A stretch of 64,000 bases of DNA from contig NZ_RPDJ01000017.1 in the NCBI RefSeq assembly GCF_004023625.1, forward strand, positions 62,001-126,000, given 5' to 3'. The position numbers were made by a program, and so were the translations under genes. Shown here one piece after another: positions 17,559 to 24,920 of the stretch. This stretch comes from Streptomyces cavernae. Its GTDB lineage: Bacteria > Actinomycetota > Actinomycetes > Streptomycetales > Streptomycetaceae. Numbering within the stretch: position 1 is the first letter of the stretch; each line of letters starts with the position of its first letter. The notes beneath the pieces were generated by a model. The model saw only the letters and a list, made by a program, of their open reading frames with translations. It was not told where the DNA came from and made no database searches.

Positions 17559-18689
17559 TCAGGCGTCCGGCGCCCGCCGGTCGGTGATGGGGGTCATGTC
17601 GGCGTGGGCGAGGAGCCGGACGACGTCCCGCTGCGACTTCAGCGGGCCGTCCACGCCGAGGGCGGCGCCGTCGAGCAGCCGTGACAGGACGGCGGCCTTG
17701 CGGGGGCCCTCCAGCCCGAGGGCGGCGGCGGGGTGGGCGTCGATGTTGCCCGGCATGTCGATGAGCCGGACCACGACGTCGTCGCGCTGGAAGACCGTGC
17801 TGGCGCAGACCGGGCTGTTGGGGTCGTCCGCGGCGGTCTCGTCCTGCTGGGCGAGGAAGCGGGCCAGCGTCATGCCGCAGCCCGACTTGGCCGGGTAGTA
17901 CAGCGCGTGCCGGCGTACGTCCGGGGTTTCCCGGCCGGAGGTCACATGGTGCACGGCCTGCAGGGCCGCCCGGGTGAAGAACAGCCGCGCGGACTCCGAG
18001 TCGCTGAGGTCGCGGTCCTGCTCCAGGTACGGGTCGATGGCCTCCTCGACCGCGCGGATCTCGGGCTGGCGTGCGACGTGGCGCAGCGCGGCGAGCAGGT
18101 CGCCCTGCACCTCGATGGCCCGTACGACGCGGTTGCCGTGCATGAACAGCGAGGTCCGGCGCAGCCGGGTGTGCTCGTTGACGCGCGGTTCGGGCGACGT
18201 GTAGCCGGCGAGGATCTCGGCGACCTTGGACTCGGTGCCCGGCTTGACGGTGAAGGTCAGCGCGTGGCGGACCACGCCGTCACCCACCCGGGGGGAGGTC
18301 TGGAGCCCTCCGCTGGCGCCCCTGGCGGACTTGGTGGCGCGGGGAACCCCGCGGCCGGTCTCGCGCAGGATGCTGAAGCGCAACGAGCGGGTGTCCCGGA
18401 CACAGCTGTGCAGGGGCCGGACCATCTCGACGTGTTCCTCGCTGTTGACCCAGGCGAGGAAGGGCGGGGCGCTCTCCCATTCGCTGGTGATGAGCCACTG
18501 CGAGGGGTTCTCGATGGACTGGCACAGCTGGTCGCTGATGTGTCCGGGCACGGATGCGATTTGGTTGCGCATCTTCTCGTAGGCCTCGAGGAACCGCTGC
18601 TGAGCCCCTTCGTACAGATCCAGCAGCAGTACGACCCGAAGCCTCGAGCCGTCCAGTGCCGATTGGGATACGCGCTGCGAGATCGTCAT
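17559..18689 (-). CDS. whiE-ORFI: SchA/CurD-like spore-pigment protein (WhiE ORFI-like)
   Basis: This 376-residue protein has three apparent parts: an antibiotic-biosynthesis-monooxygenase-type alpha+beta domain (about residues 10-110, with WLITSEWESAPPFLAW), then two SchA/CurD-like repeats (starting about RHALTFTVKPG and RRHALYYPAKSG). Homologues lead the spore-pigment operons (whiE ORFI, schA, curD); their biochemical role is not settled. ATG 18689 is preferred because GGAGAGG is 8 bases before it; an in-frame GTG three codons earlier is closer to the same site. It is the first gene of the seven-gene operon that ends at 13355. Confidence 0.85.
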   Translation of the reverse strand: MTISQRVSQSALDGSRLRVVLLLDLYEGAQQRFLEAYEKMRNQIASVPGHISDQLCQSIENPSQWLITSEWESAPPFLAWVNSEEHVEMVRPLHSCVRDTRSLRFSILRETGRGVPRATKSARGASGGLQTSPRVGDGVVRHALTFTVKPGTESKVAEILAGYTSPEPRVNEHTRLRRTSLFMHGNRVVRAIEVQGDLLAALRHVARQPEIRAVEEAIDPYLEQDRDLSDSESARLFFTRAALQAVHHVTSGRETPDVRRHALYYPAKSGCGMTLARFLAQQDETAADDPNSPVCASTVFQRDDVVVRLIDMPGNIDAHPAAALGLEGPRKAAVLSRLLDGAALGVDGPLKSQRDVVRLLAHADMTPITDRRAPDA

Positions 18690-19002
18690 CTGCCACACCT
18701 CTCCTTCGCGAGAGCAGAAGCGACCGCCGCGTCCCTCGACACGACGTCAGTCGCTGAATCCCGATCATGTGTCGGCACCACGCGCGCCGCGAGCGTTGGC
18801 GCCCATATGGACGATCCCGTGCTCGAAACGATCTTTGTCAGGGCATGGATTTCCAGCCCGGGCTCAGCCACCGACCCGGGATCGGACTCGGCACCGGGCT
18901 CACCCGTGTGGGGCATCGGGCAGGGACACGGCACCGGGAACCGGCACGGCCCCGGGCCGGGACCCGGGTCCGCCGGTGGAGGCAATCGGCTGGAGGCCTT
19001 TG
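18690..19002. promoter_or_regulatory. Divergent promoter region of the spore-pigment cluster
   Basis: The 313 bases between the two divergent whiE-type transcription units must hold both promoters. I cannot assign -10/-35 boxes with confidence. The right half is rich in ACCGGG/GGCACCGGG repeats. whiE promoters in Streptomyces are developmentally controlled (known biology, not read from this sequence). Confidence 0.6.
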
Positions 19003-20682
19003 ATGAACGAAGAACTCAACGGCGGCGTCGACGGCGACCTCGGCGCCGAACAGGAAATCGACGAGCACGTCCCGGTCCTCGTCGTGGGCGGTTCCCTGGT
19101 GGGGCTGTCCACGTCGCTGTTCCTCGGCCGCCTGGGCGTGCGGCACACCCTGGTCGAGCGCCACGCGGCGACCTCGATCCATCCCCGCGGACGGGGCAAC
19201 AACGTACGCACGATGGAGGTGTTCCGGGTCGCGGGTGTGGAGCCGCTGATCCGTGAGGCGGCGTCGGTGCTGGCGGACAACCACGGCATCCTGCAGACGC
19301 CGACGCTCGTCGGTGACGCCGGTGAGTGGCTGTTCAAGGAGATCGACGCGGGTGGCGGGCTGGCCCGGTTCAGCCCCAGCTCATGGTGTCTGTGCAGCCA
19401 GAACGACCTGGAGCCGGTGCTGCTGCGGTACGCCCGCGAGCTCGGCGGCGATCTGCGGTTCTCCACGGAGCTGATGTCCTTCGACCAGGGCCGGGACGGG
19501 GTGACCGCCCGGGTGAAGGACCGGAGCACGGGTGAGCACCGCACACTGCGCGCGGACTACCTTGTCGCGGCGGACGGGCCGCGCAGCCCGGTGCGCGAGC
19601 AGTTGGGCATCGGCCAGACGGGGCCCGGCGAGCTGTTCCACAACGTGAGCATCACCTTCCGGTCGGAGCGGCTCGCGGACGTGGTGGGCGACCGGCGCTT
19701 CATCGTCTGCTACCTGACCCACCCGGACGGAGACGGTGCGCTGCTGCCGGTGGACAACCGGGAGCACTGGGTGTTCCACGCGCCCTGGCACCCGGAGCGG
19801 GGCGAGACGCTGGAGGACTTCACCGACGAGCGCTGCGCCCGGCACATCCGGCAGGCCGTCGGCGACCTGGGCATCGATGTGGAGATCACCGGCAAGGCCC
19901 CGTGGCACGCGGCCGAGCGGGTCGCCGAGTGCTATGCGTCCGGTCGGGTGTTCCTGGCCGGCGACTCGGCGCACGAGATGTCCCCGACGGGGGCGTTCGG
20001 CTCGAACACGGGAATCCAGGACGCGCACAACCTGGCGTGGAAGCTGGCGGCCGTGCTGGGCGGCTGGGCCGGTCCGGGACTGCTCGACACCTACGACGCC
20101 GAACGCCGCCCCGTGGCGCAGGCGACCAGTGCCCGCGCCTCCGCCCGTTCGGTGGAGCACAGCCACCCCGGCTATGTGCCGGCTCCGGGCGCGGGCGGCG
20201 GCAGGCAGGGCGGGATCCTGAACGTGGCCCTGGGCTACCGCTACCCGAGCGGTGCCGTGCTGGGCGCCGATCCCGACCAGCCCGTGGTGCCCGAGGGGAT
20301 GCGGCTGACGGGTGAACCGGGCAGCCGCGCACCGCACATGTGGCTGCGCCGGTCCGGTGAGCGGATCTCCACGCTGGATCTGTACGAGCGTTCCATGGTC
20401 CTGCTCAGCGACGCCCGTGCGACGTCCGACTGGCACGCCGCGGCCGGACGCGTCGCCGACCGGCTGGCCGTCCGCCTGAAGTCGTACCGCGTCGGAGCCG
20501 GTCCGGACGCCGAGCTCGCCCCCGAGGACGGCGCCGACTGGGCCCAGGTGCACGGCACGACCTCAGAGGGCGCGGTCCTGGTACGCCCGGACGGTTTCGT
20601 GGCGTGGCGCTCCCCCGGTGCGGCGACGGACGCGGAGGCGACGCTGACGGAGGTGCTGGGGGCGGTGCTCGACCAAAACTGA
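19003..20682 (+). CDS. whiE-ORFVIII: FAD-dependent aromatic hydroxylase (WhiE ORFVIII-like)
   Basis: This 559-residue flavoprotein of the PHBH family hydroxylates the polyketide. It shows the dinucleotide-binding motif (VVGGSLVGLSTSLFLGRLG, about residue 27), the central DG motif (LVAADGPRSPVRE) and the second FAD motif (VFLAGDSAHEMSPTGAFGSNTGIQD). A C-terminal thioredoxin-like domain seems present, as in large tailoring hydroxylases. The start is set by TGGAGG just before ATG 19003; longer frames are not supported. It diverges from the PKS operon exactly as ORFVIII does in whiE. Confidence 0.93.
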   Translation: MNEELNGGVDGDLGAEQEIDEHVPVLVVGGSLVGLSTSLFLGRLGVRHTLVERHAATSIHPRGRGNNVRTMEVFRVAGVEPLIREAASVLADNHGILQTPTLVGDAGEWLFKEIDAGGGLARFSPSSWCLCSQNDLEPVLLRYARELGGDLRFSTELMSFDQGRDGVTARVKDRSTGEHRTLRADYLVAADGPRSPVREQLGIGQTGPGELFHNVSITFRSERLADVVGDRRFIVCYLTHPDGDGALLPVDNREHWVFHAPWHPERGETLEDFTDERCARHIRQAVGDLGIDVEITGKAPWHAAERVAECYASGRVFLAGDSAHEMSPTGAFGSNTGIQDAHNLAWKLAAVLGGWAGPGLLDTYDAERRPVAQATSARASARSVEHSHPGYVPAPGAGGGRQGGILNVALGYRYPSGAVLGADPDQPVVPEGMRLTGEPGSRAPHMWLRRSGERISTLDLYERSMVLLSDARATSDWHAAAGRVADRLAVRLKSYRVGAGPDAELAPEDGADWAQVHGTTSEGAVLVRPDGFVAWRSPGAATDAEATLTEVLGAVLDQN

Positions 20683-20819
20683 CTTTGCGTCAGATAGCCT
20701 GGCGCGGCGTCATGTCGCCCGACCACAAGTCGGGCCGACGCCGTGCCACACCGTACGGGGCCGTCCAACCGTCGACGCCCACCCGTACGGCTCGCCGCCG
20801 CCTCCGGCCGACCGGGCCG

Positions 20820-21080
20820 GGGGCGGCGCGGCACGTCGTAGCGGGGCCCGGCCCGGTTGGCGCGACACGTCGAAGCCAGGTCCCGTCCGGGGCGGCGCGA
20901 CAGGTCGAAGCGGGGCCCGGCACGGGGCGGCGCGGCACATCCAGGCCAAGGCCCGACAGGGGCGGCGCGGCATATCCAGGCCAAGGCCCTCCAGGGGCGG
21001 CGCGACACATCCAAGCCAAAGCCCGGCCGGGGCCGGCGCGACTCGTCGAAACCAAGGCCCGCCCGGGCGGCGCGTCACCC
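20820..21080. repeat. About eight imperfect 35-base tandem repeats
   Basis: Units begin GGGGCGGCGCGRCA and continue with a variable TC-A-GCCAAGGCCC part. The three at about 20925-21035 are the most alike; the outer copies diverge. Unit length varies from 33 to 37 bases. There are no conserved spacers, so it is not CRISPR. Confidence 0.8.
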
Positions 21081-21100
21081 GTGGGTCACTGTTCGCCGCT

Positions 21101-21148
21101 CCCCGTCAGTCCGCCGGAGCGGGGGCCGGCTCCGGCGGACTGACGGGG
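21101..21148. terminator. Perfect 20-bp hairpin between convergent genes
   Basis: CCCCGTCAGTCCGCCGGAGC (21101-21120) pairs perfectly with 21129-21148 across an 8-base loop. It lies between the hydroxylase and ABC exporter stop codons and is probably a bidirectional terminator. Confidence 0.75.
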
Positions 21149-21380
21149 AGGGCGACGCCCGGGCCCGGGGGCGGCAACTCGCCGGCACAACGGCGCGGAA
21201 CCCGGGCTGGCCGTACTGACCGTGCCCCGGAGCGCCGCCGTGTCCGGAGCCGTACTGGAGATCCTCCGGCGCAGTTGCCGGCCGGGGAGCAGGCGGCCGG
21301 AAGAGGGCTGGGCATCGGCGAGTTCCGGCACCACCAGGATGACACGAAGATCGTGAGCCCGGCGCGGCCGTCGCCGGGGC

Positions 21381-21475
21381 GGTGAGCCGCGCGCGGTCGT
21401 CGCCCGGCGGTGAGCCGCGCGCGGTCGTCGCCCGGCGGTGAGCCGGGCGCGGTCGTCGCCCGGCGGTGAGCCGGG
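21381..21475. repeat. 28-base tandem repeats
   Basis: Three full units (21381-21408, 21409-21436, 21437-21464; the first two identical) plus a partial fourth start with GGTGAGCCGSGCGCGGTCGT. A degenerate copy precedes them at about 21353. Confidence 0.9.
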
Positions 21476-21498
21476 CGGCACGTGGCCGCCCGGCTCGT

Positions 21499-23313
21499 TC
21501 AGTGCAGGTCGGCGCGCGCGGGGCTGTCGTCGAGGAAGCCGCCCGACTGGTGCCGCCACAGCTTGGCGTAGGCGCCGTCCGAGGCGAGCAGTTCCTGGTG
21601 CGTGCCCTGCTCGACGATCCGTCCACGGTCGAGGACCACGAGCCGGTCCATGGTGGCGACGGTGCTCAGCCGGTGCGCCACCACGAGCGCCGTCCGCCCC
21701 TCCATGAGCCGCCACAGCGCCTCCTGGATGAGGAGCTCGCTCTCGGAGTCCAGGGCACTGGTCGCCTCGTCGAGCAGCAGGATCGGCGCGTCGCGCAGGA
21801 TCGCCCTCGCGAGGGCGACCCGCTGGCGCTGTCCGCCGGACAGTTTGACGCCGCGCTCGCCCACCATGGTGTCGAAGCCGTCCGGCAGCGCGTCGGCGAA
21901 CTCCGTGACGTGCGCGGCCTCGGCGGCGCGGCGGATCTCCGCGTCGGTGGCGTCGGGCCGGGCGAAGGCGATGTTGTCCCGCAGCGTGCGGTGGAACATC
22001 GCCGGGTCCTGCGGCACATAGGCGATCAGGCTGCGCAGGTCGGCCTGGCGGATCCTGCTGATGTCCTGACCACCGATCAGGATGCGGCCGCCGTCGATGT
22101 CCGTCATCCGCAGCAGCAGCCGGCTGAGCGTGGTCTTGCCGCCGCCGGAGCGGCCGACGAGACCGATCTTCGCCCCGCTGGGCACGGCCAGGTCGAGGCC
22201 CTCGAAGAGCGGATCCGCACCCCCGTGGGCGAAGGTCACCTGCTCGAAGCGGACGTCGGCGGCCCCGGACAGCAGCGGCTCGGGCGACGCCGGGTCGAGC
22301 ACGGTCGGCGGTGACATCAGCAGTTCGGTGAACTGCGCGGCCTCCGTCATCGAGCTCTCCAGGCGGCGGTAGATCTGGTTGAACTCGAACATGATCCGCG
22401 TCGCGTTGCTGTAGTACGTGAAGGCGACCACGACCGCCTCCACGCCGTGCGCGCCGCCGCCGAGGGTGACCGCGAGCAGCAGGCCGACGGCGTTGGTCAG
22501 CACGGACATCGGCGCGACCAGTGTGTCGATGCGCAGGTTGCCGTAGTCCCACGACCGCAGGGTGAGCCGCCGCGACTGCGCGACGCGGGACCGGTGCTCG
22601 GCGGCCTCGCGTTCCTCGGCCGCGAACGCGCGGACCGTGTCCATGTTCATCAGGCTGTCGGCGACATGGCCCGACACCCGGGCGATCGCCTCCTCGCGCT
22701 GGTCGACCAGCGCCTGCCGGCGGCGGATGAGGGGCACCACGCACAGCCCCGTCAGTGCGATCATCGTCAAGAGGCCGACGACGAGCAGCGGTTCGTAGCG
22801 CCACAGCACCACCGAGCCGAACAGCAGTGGCACGAAGCTGCCCACGACCTGGAACGTCAGCGTGTCGACGAACTCCTCGAAGCGGGAGGCGAAGCTCAGG
22901 ACCCGTTTGGTCAGTGACCCGGCGAAGTTGTCGTGGAAGAACGCGGCGTCCTTGGCGAACAGTTCGTCCATGCCGATCACGTACAGGTGCTCGATACCGA
23001 GGGCGTCGAGGCGGTTCAGGCAGTGCATGCCGATGCGCCACAGCACCTCGGCGAGCAGCAGGACGCCGGCGAAGCCGGCGACGTACGGCAGCGTCGAGCC
23101 GATCGTTCTGTCGACGTCATCGGCGATCTTGCCGACGAGCTTGGCGACGATCAGCGGCGCGATGTAGGCGATGCCGATGTTGCCCAGCGCCGGCAGCAGC
23201 ATCGCGGGCGCTGTCAGCCATCGCAGCCGGGCCAATTCACGTCCGTAGTGACGAAGCGCGAGGAGCACGGAGCCCCTGCGTTGCGGAACCTCACGCGATT
23301 CAGGTGATCCCAT
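21499..23313 (-). CDS. ABC exporter, fused TMD-NBD half-transporter
   Basis: This 605-residue type IV ABC exporter subunit has an N-terminal six-helix membrane domain (about residues 20-330) and a complete NBD: Walker A GRSGGGKTT, signature KLSGGQRQR, Walker B ILLLDEATSALD and an H-loop VAHRLST. With all motifs intact it can work as a homodimer, unlike the CchG/CchI pair further on. The start at 23313 has only a weak upstream purine tract. It diverges from the isochorismatase-like gene across a 304-base gap with an iron box, so it may be iron-regulated and could export a siderophore or intermediate; the substrate is unknown. Confidence 0.88.
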   Translation of the reverse strand: MGSPESREVPQRRGSVLLALRHYGRELARLRWLTAPAMLLPALGNIGIAYIAPLIVAKLVGKIADDVDRTIGSTLPYVAGFAGVLLLAEVLWRIGMHCLNRLDALGIEHLYVIGMDELFAKDAAFFHDNFAGSLTKRVLSFASRFEEFVDTLTFQVVGSFVPLLFGSVVLWRYEPLLVVGLLTMIALTGLCVVPLIRRRQALVDQREEAIARVSGHVADSLMNMDTVRAFAAEEREAAEHRSRVAQSRRLTLRSWDYGNLRIDTLVAPMSVLTNAVGLLLAVTLGGGAHGVEAVVVAFTYYSNATRIMFEFNQIYRRLESSMTEAAQFTELLMSPPTVLDPASPEPLLSGAADVRFEQVTFAHGGADPLFEGLDLAVPSGAKIGLVGRSGGGKTTLSRLLLRMTDIDGGRILIGGQDISRIRQADLRSLIAYVPQDPAMFHRTLRDNIAFARPDATDAEIRRAAEAAHVTEFADALPDGFDTMVGERGVKLSGGQRQRVALARAILRDAPILLLDEATSALDSESELLIQEALWRLMEGRTALVVAHRLSTVATMDRLVVLDRGRIVEQGTHQELLASDGAYAKLWRHQSGGFLDDSPARADLH

Positions 23314-23617
23314 CCCAAACCCTGTGTTGTCGAGTGAGTGGCGTCGCAGTGTCCCGCGGCGGTGCCCGCTGAGTCCAAGTGTTTTTCGCTCGCCTGATAC
23401 GCGGGTGGAAATACGCGCAAGTGGCGCCGCGAGAGGCGTGGCCGCAGTTCCGGGACGCGGCAACTGCCTTTCATGCGCGCCCAGTTGGCATTCGCGGTAG
23501 GTCCGGGAAACAAGCCGATTCCAGACCAGACACTTCCTTATTTAGGTTAGGCTAAGCTAAGAAAATCTTGGCAGCCCGAACCCGGTGATGCGTCGTCATC
23601 AAGGGAGGGATTCACCC
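23314..23617. promoter_or_regulatory. Divergent intergenic region with iron box
   Basis: The 304 bases between the ABC exporter and the isochorismatase-like gene hold an iron box at 23542-23560. I see nothing else that I can support. Confidence 0.6.
23542..23560. promoter_or_regulatory. Iron box (DmdR/IdeR site)
   Basis: TTAGGTTAGGCTAAGCTAA matches the actinobacterial iron-box pattern TTAGGTTAGSCTMACCTAA with two central-right differences. It lies 58 bases before the isochorismatase-like start and about 230 before the divergent exporter. Confidence 0.85.
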
Positions 23618-24274
23618 ATGAGCTTGCCCGCCATCGACTCCTACCCGATGCCGGACCGCTCCGCCCTCCCCCGGTCGCACGTCTCGTGGCGGATCGATCC
23701 GGTACGCGCCGCACTGCTGGTGCACGACATGCAGAACCATTTCGTCGGCGCCTTCCCGGAGGGGCGTTCCCCCGTGGCCGAACTCGTCGACAACATAGCG
23801 GCGCTCCGGGAACTCGCGGGGACGCTGCACATGCCGGTCGTCTTCAGCGCGGAGCCGGCCGGCCAGCCACCGGGGCAGCGCGGACTCGTCGCCGACATGT
23901 GGGGTCCGGGAATCGGGGACGAGCCGGACGCCGCCTCGATCGTCGCACCCCTCACGCCTCGCCCCGGCGAGCATCTGCTGGCGAACGTGCGCCACAACGC
24001 GTTTCTGCGCAGCCATCTCGGCAGACTGCTGCGTTCGAAGGGGCGCGACCAGCTGATCATCTGCGGGGTGTACGCACACCTCGGCGTCCTGCTGACGGCG
24101 GCGGACGCCTTCATGAACGACATCCAGCCGTTCGTCGTCGCCGACGCGGTGGCCGACTTCTCCGCCGAGGAGCACACCCTGGCGCTTCGGTGGGCCGCAC
24201 GCAGCGGCGTGGTGTGCATGACGGACGGGATACTGCGCGGCCTTCTCCTGCGCAGGGAGCCGAAGAACGCGTGA
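23618..24274 (+). CDS. Isochorismatase-like hydrolase (EntB/PhzD type) with altered active site
   Basis: This 218-residue protein aligns along its whole length with the isochorismatase domain of EntB and PhzD, which hydrolyse the vinyl ether of isochorismate or ADIC. Shared features include the start SLPAIDSYPMP, catalytic Asp37 in VHDMQNHF, DMWGPG, GVYAHLGV, DAFMNDIQPFVVADAVADFS. However, the invariant Lys (TKWRYSAF in PhzD, VKWRYSAF in EntB) is Asn123 here (LANVRHNAF). It lacks the carrier-protein domain of EntB. An iron box lies just upstream and GGGAGGG precedes the ATG. No catechol-siderophore synthase is nearby. It may be inactive, have a new substrate, or serve coelichelin metabolism. 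Confidence 0.85.
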   Translation: MSLPAIDSYPMPDRSALPRSHVSWRIDPVRAALLVHDMQNHFVGAFPEGRSPVAELVDNIAALRELAGTLHMPVVFSAEPAGQPPGQRGLVADMWGPGIGDEPDAASIVAPLTPRPGEHLLANVRHNAFLRSHLGRLLRSKGRDQLIICGVYAHLGVLLTAADAFMNDIQPFVVADAVADFSAEEHTLALRWAARSGVVCMTDGILRGLLLRREPKNA

Positions 24275-24289
24275 CACACCGGCCGACGG

Positions 24290-24811
24290 TCACAGGATCC
24301 GGGTGAGGATCCGTGCCTTGCGCCGGGGATCCAGGGACTCGGCCCAGGACGGCGGCGCCAGGCGCGCGGCCGTGGGTGCGAACCCGTACCGGAGGAACAG
24401 CCCCCCGCCGCCGGTCGTCGCCGTGAACAGGGCACCGAGCGACCGGGCGCGCGCCCTGGCCAGCACGGCACGCAGGAGCGTGGCCCCCATCCCGCTTCCC
24501 TGCCGGTGCCCGGCCACGCAGAAGTTGTACACAACACCCGCCGGTCCACGGCCGTCGCCCGGTTCGGCCTGATGCACGCTCAGACCCACGCAGCCTTCGA
24601 GGGTGCCGTCGGGAGCCTCCGTCACGAGGAAGTCGGTCGCGCGGGTTGCGTAGAGGGAGAGCGACCGCTCCCTCAGCGCCCCCGAGCGCACGAAGGGCCG
24701 GGACAGGGCCGCGAGTGCGGCGGCGTCCTCCTGACGGGCGGTGCGCACGGCGGAAGCCGACGCGAGGAGTGTGTGCGCCGGCGGGGCGGGGCGCGGCGTA
24801 GCCGTGATCAA
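24290..24811 (-). CDS. GNAT-family N-acetyltransferase
   Basis: The protein (about 173 residues) has a GNAT acetyl-CoA site, RQGSGMGATLLRAVL near residue 109, and the aromatic C-terminal stretch FLRYGFAPT. It resembles amino-acid or polyamine N-acetyltransferases of the ArgA-like kind; the substrate is not known. The start is uncertain: TTG 24811 has GAGGAAGGG upstream, while GTG 24862 would lie against the iron box with no ribosome-binding site. The iron box at 24878 is the only control element in its upstream gap, so it probably belongs to the iron-starvation regulon and may modify a siderophore precursor. Confidence 0.78.
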   Translation of the reverse strand: MITATPRPAPPAHTLLASASAVRTARQEDAAALAALSRPFVRSGALRERSLSLYATRATDFLVTEAPDGTLEGCVGLSVHQAEPGDGRGPAGVVYNFCVAGHRQGSGMGATLLRAVLARARARSLGALFTATTGGGGLFLRYGFAPTAARLAPPSWAESLDPRRKARILTRIL

Positions 24812-24877
24812 GGCTTCCCTTCCTCGGTTCCACGGTCGGAGAACGGCGCGTCGCCGTGTCACCCAACGAACTCGAAG

Positions 24878-24896
24878 TAAGGCTAGCCTTACCTAA
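24878..24896. promoter_or_regulatory. Iron box upstream of GNAT gene
   Basis: TAAGGCTAGCCTTACCTAA contains the perfect palindrome TAAGGCTAGCCTTA and fits the iron-box pattern. It lies between the amidohydrolase stop and the GNAT start, so it serves the GNAT gene. Confidence 0.8.
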
Positions 24897-24920
24897 TTTA
24901 CAAGTCCAGCTGACGGTGCC

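Larger units (their letters stand above)
20683..21498. other. Repeat-rich convergent intergenic region
   Basis: No gene is supported over about 800 bases. The region contains eight imperfect 35-base tandem repeats (20820-21080), a 20-bp perfect hairpin (21101-21148) and 28-base tandem repeats (21381-21475). Confidence 0.75.

Noticed and set aside
20820..21475. Possible CRISPR array in the repeat-rich region
   Set aside because: Repeats are contiguous with no unique spacers, units diverge, and no cas gene is present in the window.
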